Positions 16,779-26,555 are shown, numbered from the stretch's first letter. The stretch is 64,000 nt of DNA from an uncultured Gammaproteobacteria bacterium (GCA_903928015.1 CAIYPF010000143.1:130980-194979), one strand, 5' to 3'. Notes: a model not told the origin generated them from the letters alone. A program made the numbers and translations.

Positions 16779-18515
16779 TCACGATCCTCCGGTGGATGGC
16801 GCATCAACGGGCCGGATGCTGTCACGGAGCAAGCGGCCGGCGAAAGTGTCGAGCAACAATCTGACGTTGGCGTCAGCCTCGATACGAACGACAGCCTGTT
16901 CACGCCGCTCTTCCGCGATACGCAGCTCACGCGCCGCGGGCGTCTCACCGACCGGATCGCCTGTCTGAACCTTGAGATCCACCGGAGCACCGAAGTGCGC
17001 AGAGAGTGCGCCGCCAAGCCGTTCAATGGCCGCTGCCGAGGCAAGGCTCGCATGGCCTGCACCGAGGTCGAGCATCACGCTGCCCGTCTCCACAACCCGC
17101 GGAAGCGCGTGCATCGCGAGACTCCGGGCCATGCCGGCCAGGGGAAGCACAGCCAGCAAGGCTGCCCAGTTGCCCGTGTTCAGCTCATCGAGGGACACGG
17201 GGGCTGGGACATCGACGCGCTCCGCTGCTTTCTGTACGGCCTCGACCGGCACTTGCGCCGCGGGAGAACTGCTCTGCCGAGGCTCGGCAACTGACCGTAC
17301 CTCAGCCGGCGGCGACTCCGGGGCCACGACAGGCTCCCGGACGACCACGGGCTCAGGCTTTTTTACGGAGCCCGCCACCTCCTGCGCGGGTACCGTAGCG
17401 GAAGATGTAACAGCACTTGCAGGGGGCGCCGCCGCAGGGCGAAACGCGAGCATCCTGAGCAGCGCCATCTCGAGCCCGCTGCGGGCATCAGGGGCATAGG
17501 GAAGATCACGGCGACACTGCAAGCCGATCTGGTAATAGAGCTGTAGATCAGCCTGGCTCGCGGCTTCGGACCAGCGCGTGATCTGATCGCGCTCGCCATG
17601 GATCGATTCGATTGCCGCCGGCACGGCCTGCACCAGCGCTATCCGGTGAAGCTCGACCAGCACTTCGGCCAGCACGCGCTCGCAGTCGGCACCCTGCGCC
17701 GCAAGGGACTCGACGGCCAGCAGCACGCCCGGCGCGTCCACGGCAAGCAAGGCGTCCAGCAGCGCACGGAGTTGCTCGCGCTCGACGTAGCCGAGCATCT
17801 CGCTAACGGTGGCGGCAGCCACCTTGCCGCCGCCATGCGCGATCGCCTGGTCGGTGAGGCTGAGTGCATCCCGCATGCTGCCTTGGGCCGCGATGGCGAT
17901 CTGCCAAAGCCCGGCTCGCTCGCCTTCGAGACCTTCAGCGGCAAGGATTTTTTCCAGATGCCCGGTGATTTGCTCGGGCGAGAGGTTGCGCAAGTGAAGC
18001 TGGAGGCAGCGGGAGAGAACCGTAGCCGGGAGTTTCTGCGGATCGGTGGTGGCCAGCAGGAACTTGACGTGCGGAGGGGGTTCCTCGAGGGTCTTCAGCA
18101 GCGCGTTGAAAGAGTGCCCGGAGAGCATGTGTACCTCGTCGATGAGGTACACCTTGTAGCGACCGCGCGCCGGCGCATAGAGAACGTTCTCGAGCAACTC
18201 CCGGGTGTCCTCGACCTTGGTGCGCGAGGCAGCGTCGACTTCCAGCAGATCAACGAAGCGACCATCCGCGATCTCGCGACAGGCGCTGCATTGGCCGCAC
18301 GGCGAAGCAGACACCCCTTCTTCGCAATTCAGGCACTTGGCGATGAGGCGCGCGAGCGTGGTCTTGCCGACGCCGCGGGTGCCGGTCAGGAGATATGCGT
18401 GGTGGAGCCTGTTACTTCCGAGAGCGTTCACCAGGGCACGCAGCACGTGCTCTTGCCCGACCATCTGGTCAAAGGCCTGCGGACGCCAGCGGCGTGCGAG
18501 TACCTGGTAGCTCAT
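16779..18515 (-). CDS. dnaX: DNA polymerase III subunits gamma and tau
   Basis: A 578-residue tau protein, the clamp-loader motor. It begins MSYQVLARRWRPQ with Walker A GTRGVGKTT. The zinc cluster is CLNCEEGVSASPCGQCSAC, Walker B is YLIDEVHML, and sensor 1/SRC is ATVLSRCLQ. A Pro/Val-rich linker at about 370-430 precedes the C-terminal tau domain. The linker contains a slippery A AAA AAG heptamer that would yield a shorter gamma protein of about 387 residues (separate entry). Start 18515 is chosen because family conservation begins there; the open frame to 18602 runs into the 4.5S RNA gene. Confidence 0.95.
   Translation of the reverse strand: MSYQVLARRWRPQAFDQMVGQEHVLRALVNALGSNRLHHAYLLTGTRGVGKTTLARLIAKCLNCEEGVSASPCGQCSACREIADGRFVDLLEVDAASRTKVEDTRELLENVLYAPARGRYKVYLIDEVHMLSGHSFNALLKTLEEPPPHVKFLLATTDPQKLPATVLSRCLQLHLRNLSPEQITGHLEKILAAEGLEGERAGLWQIAIAAQGSMRDALSLTDQAIAHGGGKVAAATVSEMLGYVEREQLRALLDALLAVDAPGVLLAVESLAAQGADCERVLAEVLVELHRIALVQAVPAAIESIHGERDQITRWSEAASQADLQLYYQIGLQCRRDLPYAPDARSGLEMALLRMLAFRPAAAPPASAVTSSATVPAQEVAGSVKKPEPVVVREPVVAPESPPAEVRSVAEPRQSSSPAAQVPVEAVQKAAERVDVPAPVSLDELNTGNWAALLAVLPLAGMARSLAMHALPRVVETGSVMLDLGAGHASLASAAAIERLGGALSAHFGAPVDLKVQTGDPVGETPAARELRIAEERREQAVVRIEADANVRLLLDTFAGRLLRDSIRPVDAPSTGGS
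17358..17383 (-). promoter_or_regulatory. dnaX programmed -1 frameshift site
   Basis: On the minus strand the dnaX reading frame runs gta-aaa-aag, giving the slippery heptamer A AAA AAG (complement of 17358-17364) in the correct phase. Thirteen bases upstream is a Shine-Dalgarno-like AGGAGG (complement of 17378-17383). After a -1 slip the ribosome would read GCC and then TGA, ending after one extra residue, as in E. coli, where one codon precedes the stop. The product would be a gamma subunit of about 387 residues. A downstream CCGGG/CCCGG stem is possible. Confidence 0.85.
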
Positions 18516-18573
18516 GGTGTGGCGGCTGGTTCCGGGTGACGGAGGCAAGGCCAAGCCTGCAGGGGCATGGAGG

Positions 18574-18683
18574 CGGCCCCGGTCAGCCACACCCCGGCAC
18601 ATGCATCAGCAACTACCGTTGCTCCCTTCCGGGCCTGGCGGGGTTCGCTACCTAGCGTTGCGAGGGGACCGACCGGGACCACC
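18574..18683 (-). ncRNA. ffs: 4.5S signal recognition particle RNA
   Basis: Read on the minus strand, the region contains CAGGCCCGGAAGGGAGCA, matching the conserved SRP RNA core (GGTCAGGTCCGGAAGGAAGCAGC in E. coli). It is flanked by complementary ends, GGTCCCGGTCGG at the 5' side and CTGACCGGGGCC at the 3' side. Its length of about 110 nt fits the small bacterial form. It binds Ffh to target membrane proteins. Its position just upstream of dnaX is typical. The exact ends are estimated from the terminal helix. Confidence 0.93.
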
Positions 18684-18787
18684 ATAAGGGACCCGTGCAG
18701 GAGGCGCCGGATTATGGGCGATCGCAGGTCCCGGCAGCAAGCCGCCAGAACGGCCGCGACAGTTGCCTCGGCGGCCCACCCGCGCGG

Positions 18788-18817
18788 GCTTGACAACGAA
18801 AGTTGCAGATGAAAAGA
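18788..18817 (+). promoter_or_regulatory. Candidate sigma-70 promoter for the unknown gene at 18906
   Basis: A perfect TTGACA at 18788-18793 is followed after 18 bases by AAGAAT at 18812-18817. This would give a leader of roughly 80 bases before the ATG at 18906. It lies in the gap between ffs and that gene, which otherwise holds nothing recognised. Confidence 0.5.
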
Positions 18818-18905
18818 ATGCGCCGCCCTCGCCTCCAGCTGTAAAGGAAAGCGAGCCCGTGTCGCACGTGGGGGCACGTAGCGCAGCCTACAACCGAGGT
18901 CATGG

Positions 18906-19490
18906 ATGCAGCCCAAACCCCTGACAGATATCGACTCGCGCGTACTCAAGGAAGACTATTTCAACTACGACCTCATCGCGCGCTCATGGAACGACGAGTA
19001 CCGGGGCCGGGTCTGGAAGAACAAGGAGCGCATAGCAGATTTCGAGGGCACAGACCTCGACGAGATAATGGTCGAGCTGCGCGGCATCGTCGACGCGATC
19101 CTGCACGAGAAGCGCAGGGAGCGTGGCAAACGCAAGACCGGCATCCCCGAGCTCGCCGAGGCGATTGCCGGTTTCGAACCCAAGCTGAGCCGCCCCCAGA
19201 AGATGATGCTGAGCGTCCACTGCAAGGCGCCGGGGCAGCGCGTGATGATGCGCGCCATGACCCGCCTCGGGGACTACGCCAGCGCAGAGCTGGCATTTGC
19301 AGACTACGTGCAGGTGGCGCGGCGACTGTCCGACGAACTGGCTTACGCTCCAGCCAGCCGGCGCAAGGACGTCTACGCAGGGAGCGCCCTGCTGTTCTCC
19401 GACGAGATCGTCGTCGGCTCGGTAGGCCCGGATACGGTGCTGACGCTTCGCCCGGAAGTGGCTAAAGCCATCGAGACCCTCAAGTGGTGA
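18906..19490 (+). CDS. Conserved-looking protein of unknown function
   Basis: 194 residues, soluble and rich in charged residues, with no signal peptide or membrane segment. It starts MQPKPLTDIDSRVLKEDYFN and has a basic run KRRERGKRKTG near residue 70. A helical middle part contains KLSRPQKMMLSVHC, and the C-terminal part contains RRKDVYAGSALLFSDEIVVG. I do not recognise the family. A good ribosome binding site (GAGG) precedes ATG 18906 and a consensus-like promoter lies upstream. The frame overlaps the tilS stop by 11 bases in convergent orientation. Confidence 0.7.
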   Translation: MQPKPLTDIDSRVLKEDYFNYDLIARSWNDEYRGRVWKNKERIADFEGTDLDEIMVELRGIVDAILHEKRRERGKRKTGIPELAEAIAGFEPKLSRPQKMMLSVHCKAPGQRVMMRAMTRLGDYASAELAFADYVQVARRLSDELAYAPASRRKDVYAGSALLFSDEIVVGSVGPDTVLTLRPEVAKAIETLKW

Positions 19491-20826
19491 CGAGGGCCTG
19501 AGCCTCGCCGCCCACGGGCGTCCAGACCAGACGGACGCCCTGCTCCCCCGGCCCCGCCTCAAAACCCTCGCAGACTCCCACACCCGCCACCGCTGCCAGT
19601 TGCCCGTCGACCAGCAATAACGGAACGCTGTCACGCAGCCATGGCGGAATGCCGGCCTCGGCGAGCAATTGCTTGAGCGGCTTTGCCGGCCGGCCCGAGA
19701 TGCGGCAAAGCATCCCTGCCCCACGGAACGTCACGGTGTAACGAGTGCCCGCTCTTACGCCACCACCTGGTTTTTCTGTCAAAAGAGATACCCGACCTGC
19801 TCCCGGGATCTGTCCCGTATGGCCCGGTTCGATGTCGAAAGGCGTCGGGGCAGGCTCCCGCTCGGCCCTGCGGGGAAGCAGATAGAGCGCATCGTCAAAT
19901 CGTCGGACGACGCTTGATCCGATCACCAGCCTCGGCTGACGATCCGGCGCCGCCTCGATCACCTCCGTGACCAGCGTCTCAAGGGAGCGCGCCTCCGCGG
20001 CCTGATCCGTATGGGCCTTGAGCCACTCGCGCAGCACCATCCTGCGCCGTGGCTGCGGGAAGCCACGCCAGGGCCCAAGGCGCAGGCAGCCTTGGCCGAA
20101 ACGGTCCAAGGCCCTGCACAGTTGCAAGTCCTCTTCTGCGCGCGTCGAGCAAATCGCGGCGGCATCGGCGCAATGAGCCGCAGCTCTGCCCATACGGGCA
20201 GCGGCCCCGGGCCAGCGGGACTCAAGCACGGGCATCACTTCGCGTCGCAGGAAATTCCGCGCGTAGCCGGGCTCCGCGTTCGAGGGATCTTCGATCCAGT
20301 CGAGCCCGGCGCCCAGCGCGTGCTCGCGCAAGCGTTCACGGGGCCATTCGAGCAAAGGCCGGCAGAGGAGCGCGCTACCGCAAGGCCGGGCTGCAGGCAT
20401 GCCGGCGAGCCCCGCCGGGCCTGCGCCCCGCAGCAAACGCAGCAGCACGGTCTCTGCCTGGTCGTCCTGATGATGGGCGAGCAGAAGCAGATCGTCCTCG
20501 CGGCAGAAACTCTCGAAGACCTGGTACCGTGCCCGCCTCAGGCGATCCTCTGCCGCCGAACCGGGCTCGGCACGGCGCAGGCTGAAAGCCACACCACGTG
20601 CCGCACACACTGCCTCGCAGTGTCGGCCCCAGGCGGAAGACTCGGGGTTGACGCCGTGATCGACATGAAGCGCCTCGAGCGTCGGCGCAGACTCACTGCC
20701 GGCAAGCAGGCGGACGCAGAGGTCGAGCAGCACGAAGGAATCCATGCCGCCGCTGAAGGCGACGACCCAGCGCCGGGCGGCGGGATATTCCTCAAGGAGG
20801 CGCTCCAGGGGGTCGACGGAGCGCAC
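19480..20826 (-). CDS. tilS: tRNA(Ile)-lysidine synthetase
   Basis: A 448-residue PP-loop ATP pyrophosphatase. The motif is VVAFSGGMDSFVLL, with Met in place of the usual variable residue. HVDHGVN, the LLLAHHQDDQAET block and DPSNAEPGYARNFLR follow, with TilS-type C-terminal domains after them. It modifies the wobble cytidine of the AUA-reading tRNA to lysidine, an essential step. It starts six bases after accA, a common gammaproteobacterial adjacency. Confidence 0.94.
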   Translation of the reverse strand: MRSVDPLERLLEEYPAARRWVVAFSGGMDSFVLLDLCVRLLAGSESAPTLEALHVDHGVNPESSAWGRHCEAVCAARGVAFSLRRAEPGSAAEDRLRRARYQVFESFCREDDLLLLAHHQDDQAETVLLRLLRGAGPAGLAGMPAARPCGSALLCRPLLEWPRERLREHALGAGLDWIEDPSNAEPGYARNFLRREVMPVLESRWPGAAARMGRAAAHCADAAAICSTRAEEDLQLCRALDRFGQGCLRLGPWRGFPQPRRRMVLREWLKAHTDQAAEARSLETLVTEVIEAAPDRQPRLVIGSSVVRRFDDALYLLPRRAEREPAPTPFDIEPGHTGQIPGAGRVSLLTEKPGGGVRAGTRYTVTFRGAGMLCRISGRPAKPLKQLLAEAGIPPWLRDSVPLLLVDGQLAAVAGVGVCEGFEAGPGEQGVRLVWTPVGGEAQALVTT

Positions 20827-20832
20827 GGAACT

Positions 20833-21783
20833 TCAGCGGTTCCCGAAGGACATGAGCCTCCGGAACCGGGCCTCCAGCAGTTCGTCGCTGGGCATGGCGC
20901 AGAGTCGGTCAAGCTGGGCGACAACATGATCGCGCACCCGGACGGCAACCGCGTCCGGATCCCGGTGTGCGCCGCCGCGGGGCTCGGGGATGGTCGCGTC
21001 CACGATGCCAAGGTCCTGCAGCACCGTAGAGGTAACACCCATTGCCTCAGCGGCCTCTGGTGCCTTCTCGGTGGTCTTCCAGATGATGTTGGCGCATCCC
21101 TCGGGCGAAATGACGAAGTAGGTCGAGTACTGCAGCATCGCGAGGTGGTCTCCGACGCCGATGCCCAGCGCGCCGCCCGAACTTCCCTCTCCGATCACCA
21201 CACAGACGATGGGCGTGGCAAGGTGGGACATGACCGCCAGGTTCTGCGCGATGGCCTCGCTGATCCCGCGCTCCTCGGAATCGATGCCGGGATATGCGCC
21301 GGGAGTGTCGATGAGCGTGACCACCGGCAAGTGGAAGCGCTCGGCAAGATTCATCAGGCGCAGCGCCTTGCGGTATCCCTCGGGCTTGGGCATGCCGAAA
21401 TTGCGGCGTACCTTCTCCTGGACGCTGCGGCCCTTCTCCTGACCGATGATCACAACGGGACGCCCGTCGATACGGCCAACACCGCCAATGATGGCAGCGT
21501 CATCCGCGAAATGACGGTCACCGTGAAGCTCGTCGAAATCGGTGCAGATGCGCTCGATGTAATCGCTGGTGTAAGGGCGGCGGGGATGACGCGCCACCTT
21601 GACGATCTGCCAGGGCGTCAGCGCGCCGTAGATCTTGTCGGTGAGGCGCTCGCTCTTGCCGCGGAGTTTCTCGATCTCGTCGGTGATGCTGATTCCGGCA
21701 TCGTTACCGACCAGCCGCAGCTCCTCGATACGCGCCTCGAGCTCGGCGATCGGCTGTTCGAAGTCCAGGAAATTGGGATTCAT
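20833..21783 (-). CDS. accA: Acetyl-CoA carboxylase carboxyltransferase subunit alpha
   Basis: 316 residues with the start [15 protein letters not shown] and the carboxyltransferase core: [29 protein letters not shown] and [15 protein letters not shown]. With AccD it forms malonyl-CoA, the building block of fatty acid synthesis. Downstream of dnaE and upstream of tilS, as in Pseudomonas and E. coli. Confidence 0.96.
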   Translation of the reverse strand: MNPNFLDFEQPIAELEARIEELRLVGNDAGISITDEIEKLRGKSERLTDKIYGALTPWQIVKVARHPRRPYTSDYIERICTDFDELHGDRHFADDAAIIGGVGRIDGRPVVIIGQEKGRSVQEKVRRNFGMPKPEGYRKALRLMNLAERFHLPVVTLIDTPGAYPGIDSEERGISEAIAQNLAVMSHLATPIVCVVIGEGSSGGALGIGVGDHLAMLQYSTYFVISPEGCANIIWKTTEKAPEAAEAMGVTSTVLQDLGIVDATIPEPRGGAHRDPDAVAVRVRDHVVAQLDRLCAMPSDELLEARFRRLMSFGNR

Positions 21784-21865
21784 CGCGAAGGAACAGCCTT
21801 GCCGCGCGTGGGGTCGATGAGCTTAGCAACGTGACCGTCAAATTTCCACGCACACGGGCACGGGC

Positions 21866-24800
21866 TCAGCCATAGGAGAGCACGACGTTGTCGGCACCAA
21901 AACGCTCGCGCAGACGGCCGAGGGCCTCATCGGTGGGAGGTACGCGCCATTGCTCGCCAAGCGTGATGTCGGCCTGGGCCCCGCTTCCCGTGTAGACCAC
22001 GCGCACGGGACAGCCCCCGCGCGTGCGCCAGCCCGACATCAGGCTGCCGAACTGACTGGCGAAATCCGGGCTGAAGTGCGCCTCTCCAAGGCGCAGCACC
22101 AGTTCCCGCGCAAAGCGTCTGCGCGCCTCGGCGATGGTATAGGCCTCCTGTGCTCGCATGCGCAGACCACCGCCCGAAAACTCATCGACGCTCACCGTGC
22201 CTTCCACGACCAGAAAGCTGTCGGGAACGACGAATTCCCTGCAACTGCGATAGGTGTCGGCGAACAAGGAGACCTCGATGCGCGCCGTGCGGTCGTCCAG
22301 TTGCACGAAGGCAATGTCTTCACCCTTCTTGCTCTTCATGGTGCGAAGGCCCACGACCAGGCCAACGACACGCTGCGGCTCGTCCGAGGGGCGTAGACCC
22401 GCGATCCGGGTTCGGGTGAAGCGGGCAACCTCCGCGGCGTAGTCGTCGATGGGATGACCCGTCACGTAGAGACCGAGCGTGTCGCGCTCGCCACGCAGCC
22501 GCTCCTTGACGCTCCATGCGGGCGCGAAAGCATACGCAAGATAGGGATCCGTCCCATCATCGGCGCCCGACGCGCTGCCCACCGCGTCGCCAAAAAGATC
22601 CACTAGCCCGACATTGTGGTTGCGGGCTTGCTGCTCGGCCGCTTTCAGTGCCTCGGGCATCGCGGCCATGAGGACCTGCCGGGGCGCACCGAGCCCGTCC
22701 ATGGCGCCAGAGCGGATAAGCGCCTCCAATGCACGCTTGTTGACGCGCTTGGGGTCCGTGCGGCGGCAGAAATCGAAAAGATCACGGAAAGGGCCGTCTT
22801 TGGCGCGCGCCTCGGCAAGGCTCTCCACCGGTCCCTCGCCGATACCCTTGATCGCGCCGAGTCCGTAGACGATCTCGCCGGTGCCGTTCACCGTGAAACG
22901 GAACTCGCTGGCGTTCACATCGGGAAGCACAAGCGGCAAGCGCATGTGGCGGCATTCCTCGACCAGGACCACCACCTTGTCGGTGTTGTGCATTTCGGAG
23001 GAAAGCACCGCGGCCATGAACTCCGCCGGATAGCACATCTTCAGCCATGCAGTCTGGTAAGACACCAGCGCATAGGCCGCGGAGTGGGATTTGTTGAAGC
23101 CGTAGCCCGCGAACTTCTCCATGAGGTCGAAGATCGAGCCGGCAAGATCAGACTCGATGGAGTTGTCGCGCGCCCCTGTGAGGAAGATCTCGCGCTGCTT
23201 GGCCATCTCCTCGGGTTTTTTCTTGCCCATCGCGCGGCGAAGGAGATCGGCGCCACCCAGCGTGTAGAGCGCCAGGACCTGCGCGATCTGCATTACCTGT
23301 TCCTGGTAGAGGATCACGCCATAGGTGTTGTCGAGAATGGGCTCGAGCAGCGGATGCGGATAGCGCACGACAGCACGGCCATGCTTGCGATCGATGAAGT
23401 CATCGACCATGCCGGACTGCAGTGGCCCGGGGCGGAACAGCGCCACCAATGCGACGATGTCCTCGAAACAACTCGGCTGCAGCCGCTTGATCAGCTCCTT
23501 CATGCCTCGCGATTCGAGCTGGAACACCGCAGTGGTCTCGCCCCGGCAGAGCATGCCGAAGGTCGCTCCGTCATCCAGCGGGATCGCATTGATGTCGATG
23601 GCAGGCTCTGCCCGGCGGGCCCGGGACGCGTTGATGATGTCCAGCGCCCAATCGATGATCGTCAGCGTGCGCAGTCCGAGGAAGTCGAACTTCACCAGAC
23701 CTACGGACTCGACGTCGTCCTTGTCGTAGTGCGTGACCGGGCCACCACCGGTGTCGTCGGCATAGAGCGGGGAGAAGTCCGTAAGCGTGGTAGGGGCGAT
23801 GACCACGCCACCGGCGTGCTTGCCCGCGTTCCTCGCGAGGCCCTCGAGCTTGAAGGCCATTTCCATGATCTCGGCCACGTCCTCGTTCTGCGCGACGAAA
23901 TCGCGCAGGGGCTCCTCCTGTGCCATCGCCTTCTCGAGGGTCATGCCCACCTCGAAAGGGATCATCTTGGAGAGCTTGTCGGCGAGGCCGTAGGGTTTGC
24001 CTTGCACACGGGCCACGTCGCGGACCACGGCCTTTGCCGCCATGGTCCCGAAGGTGATGATCTGCGAGACCGCGTCCCTGCCGTAGGTTTCCGCCACGTA
24101 GGAGATGACACGGTCGCGTCCTTCCATGCAGAAGTCGACGTCGAAGTCCGGCAGTGAAACCCGCTCGGGATTGAGGAACCGCTCGAACAACAGGTTGTAT
24201 GCAAGGGGGTCGAGGTCGGTGATGCCGAGCGCATAGGCCACCAGCGAACCTGCGCCTGATCCGCGCCCCGGCCCCACCGGAACGCCGTTGTTCTTGGCCC
24301 AACTGATGAAGTCCATGACGATCAGGAAGTAACCCGCAAAGCCCATCGAGTTGATCGTTTTCAACTCGAATGCGAGACGCTCCTGGTAGGTCGCCACATC
24401 GGCTGCCGGCTTCGCCATCGATGCAAGCCTGAGGCCGAGCCCCTCGGCTGACTGGCGCTCCAGGTAGCGCTCGGGCGTGTCGCCTTCAGGCACCGGGTAA
24501 TCGGGAAGGTGGTACTTGCCGAGTTCGATTGCGAGCGTGCATCGACGGGCTATCTCGACTGTGTTCTCGAGCGCCTCGGGCAGGTCGGCGAACAGCGCCT
24601 GCATTTCTTCCACAGGGCGCAGGTACTGGTACTGGCTGTAATTGCGGGGACGGCGTGGATCCGCCAGTGCCCTGCCCTCCTGTATGCACACCCTGGCCTC
24701 GTGGGCCTCGTAGTCGTCGCGAGCCAGGAAGCGAACATCGTTGGTAGCCACCACAGGGCAAGCGAGTCGCGCCGCAAGATCGACAGCCAGGTGAAGATAA

Positions 24801-25327
24801 TCCTCTTCCTGAGGGCGACCGGTGCGACAGAGTTCGAGGTAGAAGGCATCCGGAAAAAGCCGCATCCACTCCGCAAGGGAGTCGGCTGCCTGAGCGCTCT
24901 TGCCCGACAGCAGTTGCTGGCCTATCGCGCCCTCTCGTCCGCCCGAGAGCGCGAGCAGGCCATCCGTATTCCCCTGCAACCAGGCGCGACGCAGGACGGG
25001 CTTGCCCAACTGCTGCCCCTCCAGCCACGCCCTCGAAAGCAACGCCATGAGGTTGCGGTAACCCCGGTGGGAGCTGACAAGCAAGGTGAGCGGATGCACT
25101 GCTCCCGCATCGTCCACGAGCACATCGCTGCCAGCGATCGGCTTAACGCCGGCGGCAGAGGCTTCCTTGTAGAACTTGATGAGACCGAAGAGATTCGAGA
25201 AGTCCGTAAGCGCGACGGCGGGCATGCCGAGTTCCGCACAGCGCTCCACGAGTTCCTCGATACGCACCAGTCCATCGACCAGGGAGTACTCGGAGTGCAG
25301 GCGGAGGTGGACGAAGGGGACACTCAT
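21866..25327 (-). CDS. dnaE: DNA polymerase III subunit alpha
   Basis: 1153 residues, the usual DnaE length. The N-terminal PHP domain starts FVHLRLHSEYSLVDG. The polymerase palm has GPGRGSGAGSLVAY and the catalytic PDFDVDFCMEGRD. The finger region has FNKSHSAAYALVSYQTAWLK. The C-terminal part includes an OB-fold (VVGLVVGLRTMKSKKGEDIAFVQLDD). It is the replicative polymerase. Start 25327 matches the family; the open frame to 25627 would run into rnhB and is rejected. Confidence 0.97.
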   Translation of the reverse strand: MSVPFVHLRLHSEYSLVDGLVRIEELVERCAELGMPAVALTDFSNLFGLIKFYKEASAAGVKPIAGSDVLVDDAGAVHPLTLLVSSHRGYRNLMALLSRAWLEGQQLGKPVLRRAWLQGNTDGLLALSGGREGAIGQQLLSGKSAQAADSLAEWMRLFPDAFYLELCRTGRPQEEDYLHLAVDLAARLACPVVATNDVRFLARDDYEAHEARVCIQEGRALADPRRPRNYSQYQYLRPVEEMQALFADLPEALENTVEIARRCTLAIELGKYHLPDYPVPEGDTPERYLERQSAEGLGLRLASMAKPAADVATYQERLAFELKTINSMGFAGYFLIVMDFISWAKNNGVPVGPGRGSGAGSLVAYALGITDLDPLAYNLLFERFLNPERVSLPDFDVDFCMEGRDRVISYVAETYGRDAVSQIITFGTMAAKAVVRDVARVQGKPYGLADKLSKMIPFEVGMTLEKAMAQEEPLRDFVAQNEDVAEIMEMAFKLEGLARNAGKHAGGVVIAPTTLTDFSPLYADDTGGGPVTHYDKDDVESVGLVKFDFLGLRTLTIIDWALDIINASRARRAEPAIDINAIPLDDGATFGMLCRGETTAVFQLESRGMKELIKRLQPSCFEDIVALVALFRPGPLQSGMVDDFIDRKHGRAVVRYPHPLLEPILDNTYGVILYQEQVMQIAQVLALYTLGGADLLRRAMGKKKPEEMAKQREIFLTGARDNSIESDLAGSIFDLMEKFAGYGFNKSHSAAYALVSYQTAWLKMCYPAEFMAAVLSSEMHNTDKVVVLVEECRHMRLPLVLPDVNASEFRFTVNGTGEIVYGLGAIKGIGEGPVESLAEARAKDGPFRDLFDFCRRTDPKRVNKRALEALIRSGAMDGLGAPRQVLMAAMPEALKAAEQQARNHNVGLVDLFGDAVGSASGADDGTDPYLAYAFAPAWSVKERLRGERDTLGLYVTGHPIDDYAAEVARFTRTRIAGLRPSDEPQRVVGLVVGLRTMKSKKGEDIAFVQLDDRTARIEVSLFADTYRSCREFVVPDSFLVVEGTVSVDEFSGGGLRMRAQEAYTIAEARRRFARELVLRLGEAHFSPDFASQFGSLMSGWRTRGGCPVRVVYTGSGAQADITLGEQWRVPPTDEALGRLRERFGADNVVLSYG

Positions 25328-25343
25328 CTGCAGCTCACCGGGG

Positions 25344-25991
25344 CTATTGCGCCCATTGTGCAGCGGCCATACGGACCGGCGCAAAAGAGTAACGATGGAC
25401 CGGACAGGGACCGAGCCTGGCCAACGCGTCCAGATGATCCGGCGTGGGATAACCCTTGTGCACGGAGAAGCCGTATCCGGGGTATTGCAGATCAAGATCC
25501 AGCAGATCGGCATCACGGCTGACCTTCGCCAGGATCGAGGCCGCGCTGATCGCGGGCACTTTTGCATCGCCGCCCACGACAGCTGCCGAAGCATGGCTCC
25601 ACTTAGGGCAGCGATTGCCATCCACAAGAACGAAATCGGGGTGGACTACGAGACCCTCTACCGCTCTGCGCATCGCCAGAAGGCTTGCCTGGAGAATATT
25701 CAGCTCGTCGATCTCGCCCGGACTGGCCCGGCCAACCGACCAGGCCAAGGCTTGCTCGCGAATGATGATGGAGAGCTTTTCCCGCTTGGCGGCAGACAGT
25801 TTCTTGGAGTCATCGAGCCCGGGGATGCTCACTGCGGCCGGGAGGATCACGGCCGCGGCAACCACGTCGCCCGCCAAGGGTCCCCGGCCTGCCTCGTCGA
25901 CGCCGGCGACATTCCGGAAAGGGAGGACGCGTTCGCGCCAGTCAGTCGCTTCCAGTGCAGACGTGCGCTTGCTGCGGGGAGAAGATGACAT
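25344..25991 (-). CDS. rnhB: Ribonuclease HII
   Basis: 215 residues with [16 protein letters not shown] (catalytic Asp32 and Glu33), DDSKKLS, VLVDGN and [17 protein letters not shown]. It removes ribonucleotides and RNA primers from DNA. It starts only 15 bases after fabZ and ends 16 bases before dnaE. In most Gram-negative relatives lpxA and lpxB separate fabZ from rnhB; here nothing does. Confidence 0.95.
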   Translation of the reverse strand: MSSSPRSKRTSALEATDWRERVLPFRNVAGVDEAGRGPLAGDVVAAAVILPAAVSIPGLDDSKKLSAAKREKLSIIIREQALAWSVGRASPGEIDELNILQASLLAMRRAVEGLVVHPDFVLVDGNRCPKWSHASAAVVGGDAKVPAISAASILAKVSRDADLLDLDLQYPGYGFSVHKGYPTPDHLDALARLGPCPVHRYSFAPVRMAAAQWAQ

Positions 25992-26006
25992 CCCGCGCGA
26001 GCAGGA

Positions 26007-26447
26007 TCAGCGCTTGCGATCCGCGCAGAGGATCGTGGCCGAGCAGGCGAGCTCGCCATCTACCGATGCGCGGCAATCGAATTTCCAGATCCCGCGCTTC
26101 TCGGCCAGGATCGCTGCCTCGAGCTGAAGGCGATCGCCAGGGACTACGGGCCGCTTGAAGCGCAGATCGTCTGCGCCCACAAAAAGGTAGATCGAACCGT
26201 CAGCGGGCTTCTTGCCCATCGTCTTGAATCCAAGGATCCCGGCGGCCTGCGCCATTGCCTCGACGATAAGCACACCCGGCATGATCGGTTTGTCGGGGAA
26301 ATGTCCATCGAAGAAGGGCTCGTTCACCGTCACGTTCTTGAACGCCACGATGGCCTTGCCGGGTTCCAGAGAAACCACTCGGTCGACCAAAAGGAAGGGA
26401 TAACGGTGAGGCAGGTGCTCCCGGATATCGTTGACGTCCATGAGCAT
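26007..26447 (-). CDS. fabZ: 3-hydroxyacyl-[acyl-carrier-protein] dehydratase
   Basis: 146 residues with the hot-dog active site: His49 in [14 protein letters not shown] and Glu63 in VEAMAQAAG, plus [13 protein letters not shown] near the start. It dehydrates 3-hydroxyacyl-ACPs in type II fatty acid synthesis. The MLMDVNDI start follows an AGGTAA site. Its usual neighbours lpxD (upstream) and lpxA-lpxB (downstream) are missing, although fabZ itself is intact. This fits loss of lipid A genes while fatty acid synthesis is kept. Confidence 0.96.
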   Translation of the reverse strand: MLMDVNDIREHLPHRYPFLLVDRVVSLEPGKAIVAFKNVTVNEPFFDGHFPDKPIMPGVLIVEAMAQAAGILGFKTMGKKPADGSIYLFVGADDLRFKRPVVPGDRLQLEAAILAEKRGIWKFDCRASVDGELACSATILCADRKR

Positions 26448-26506
26448 CGTTGCGTTACCTCGGCAGGCGCGGGCGCGTGATCGTGGAAAAACGCGAAGTG
26501 AGGCCT

Positions 26507-26540
26507 GAAAACACCCTCGCCCGCATCAGGCGAGCGAGGG
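26507..26540 (-). terminator. Terminator-like hairpin between skp and fabZ
   Basis: On the minus strand CCCTCGC (complement of 26534-26540) pairs with GCGAGGG (complement of 26514-26520) across a 13-base loop. An alternative register pairs CTCGCC with GGCGAG. A short TGTTTT run follows. It could terminate or attenuate transcription leaving skp. It occupies the spot where lpxD is found in relatives. Confidence 0.5.
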
Positions 26541-26555
26541 GCAACACCCCGACTG

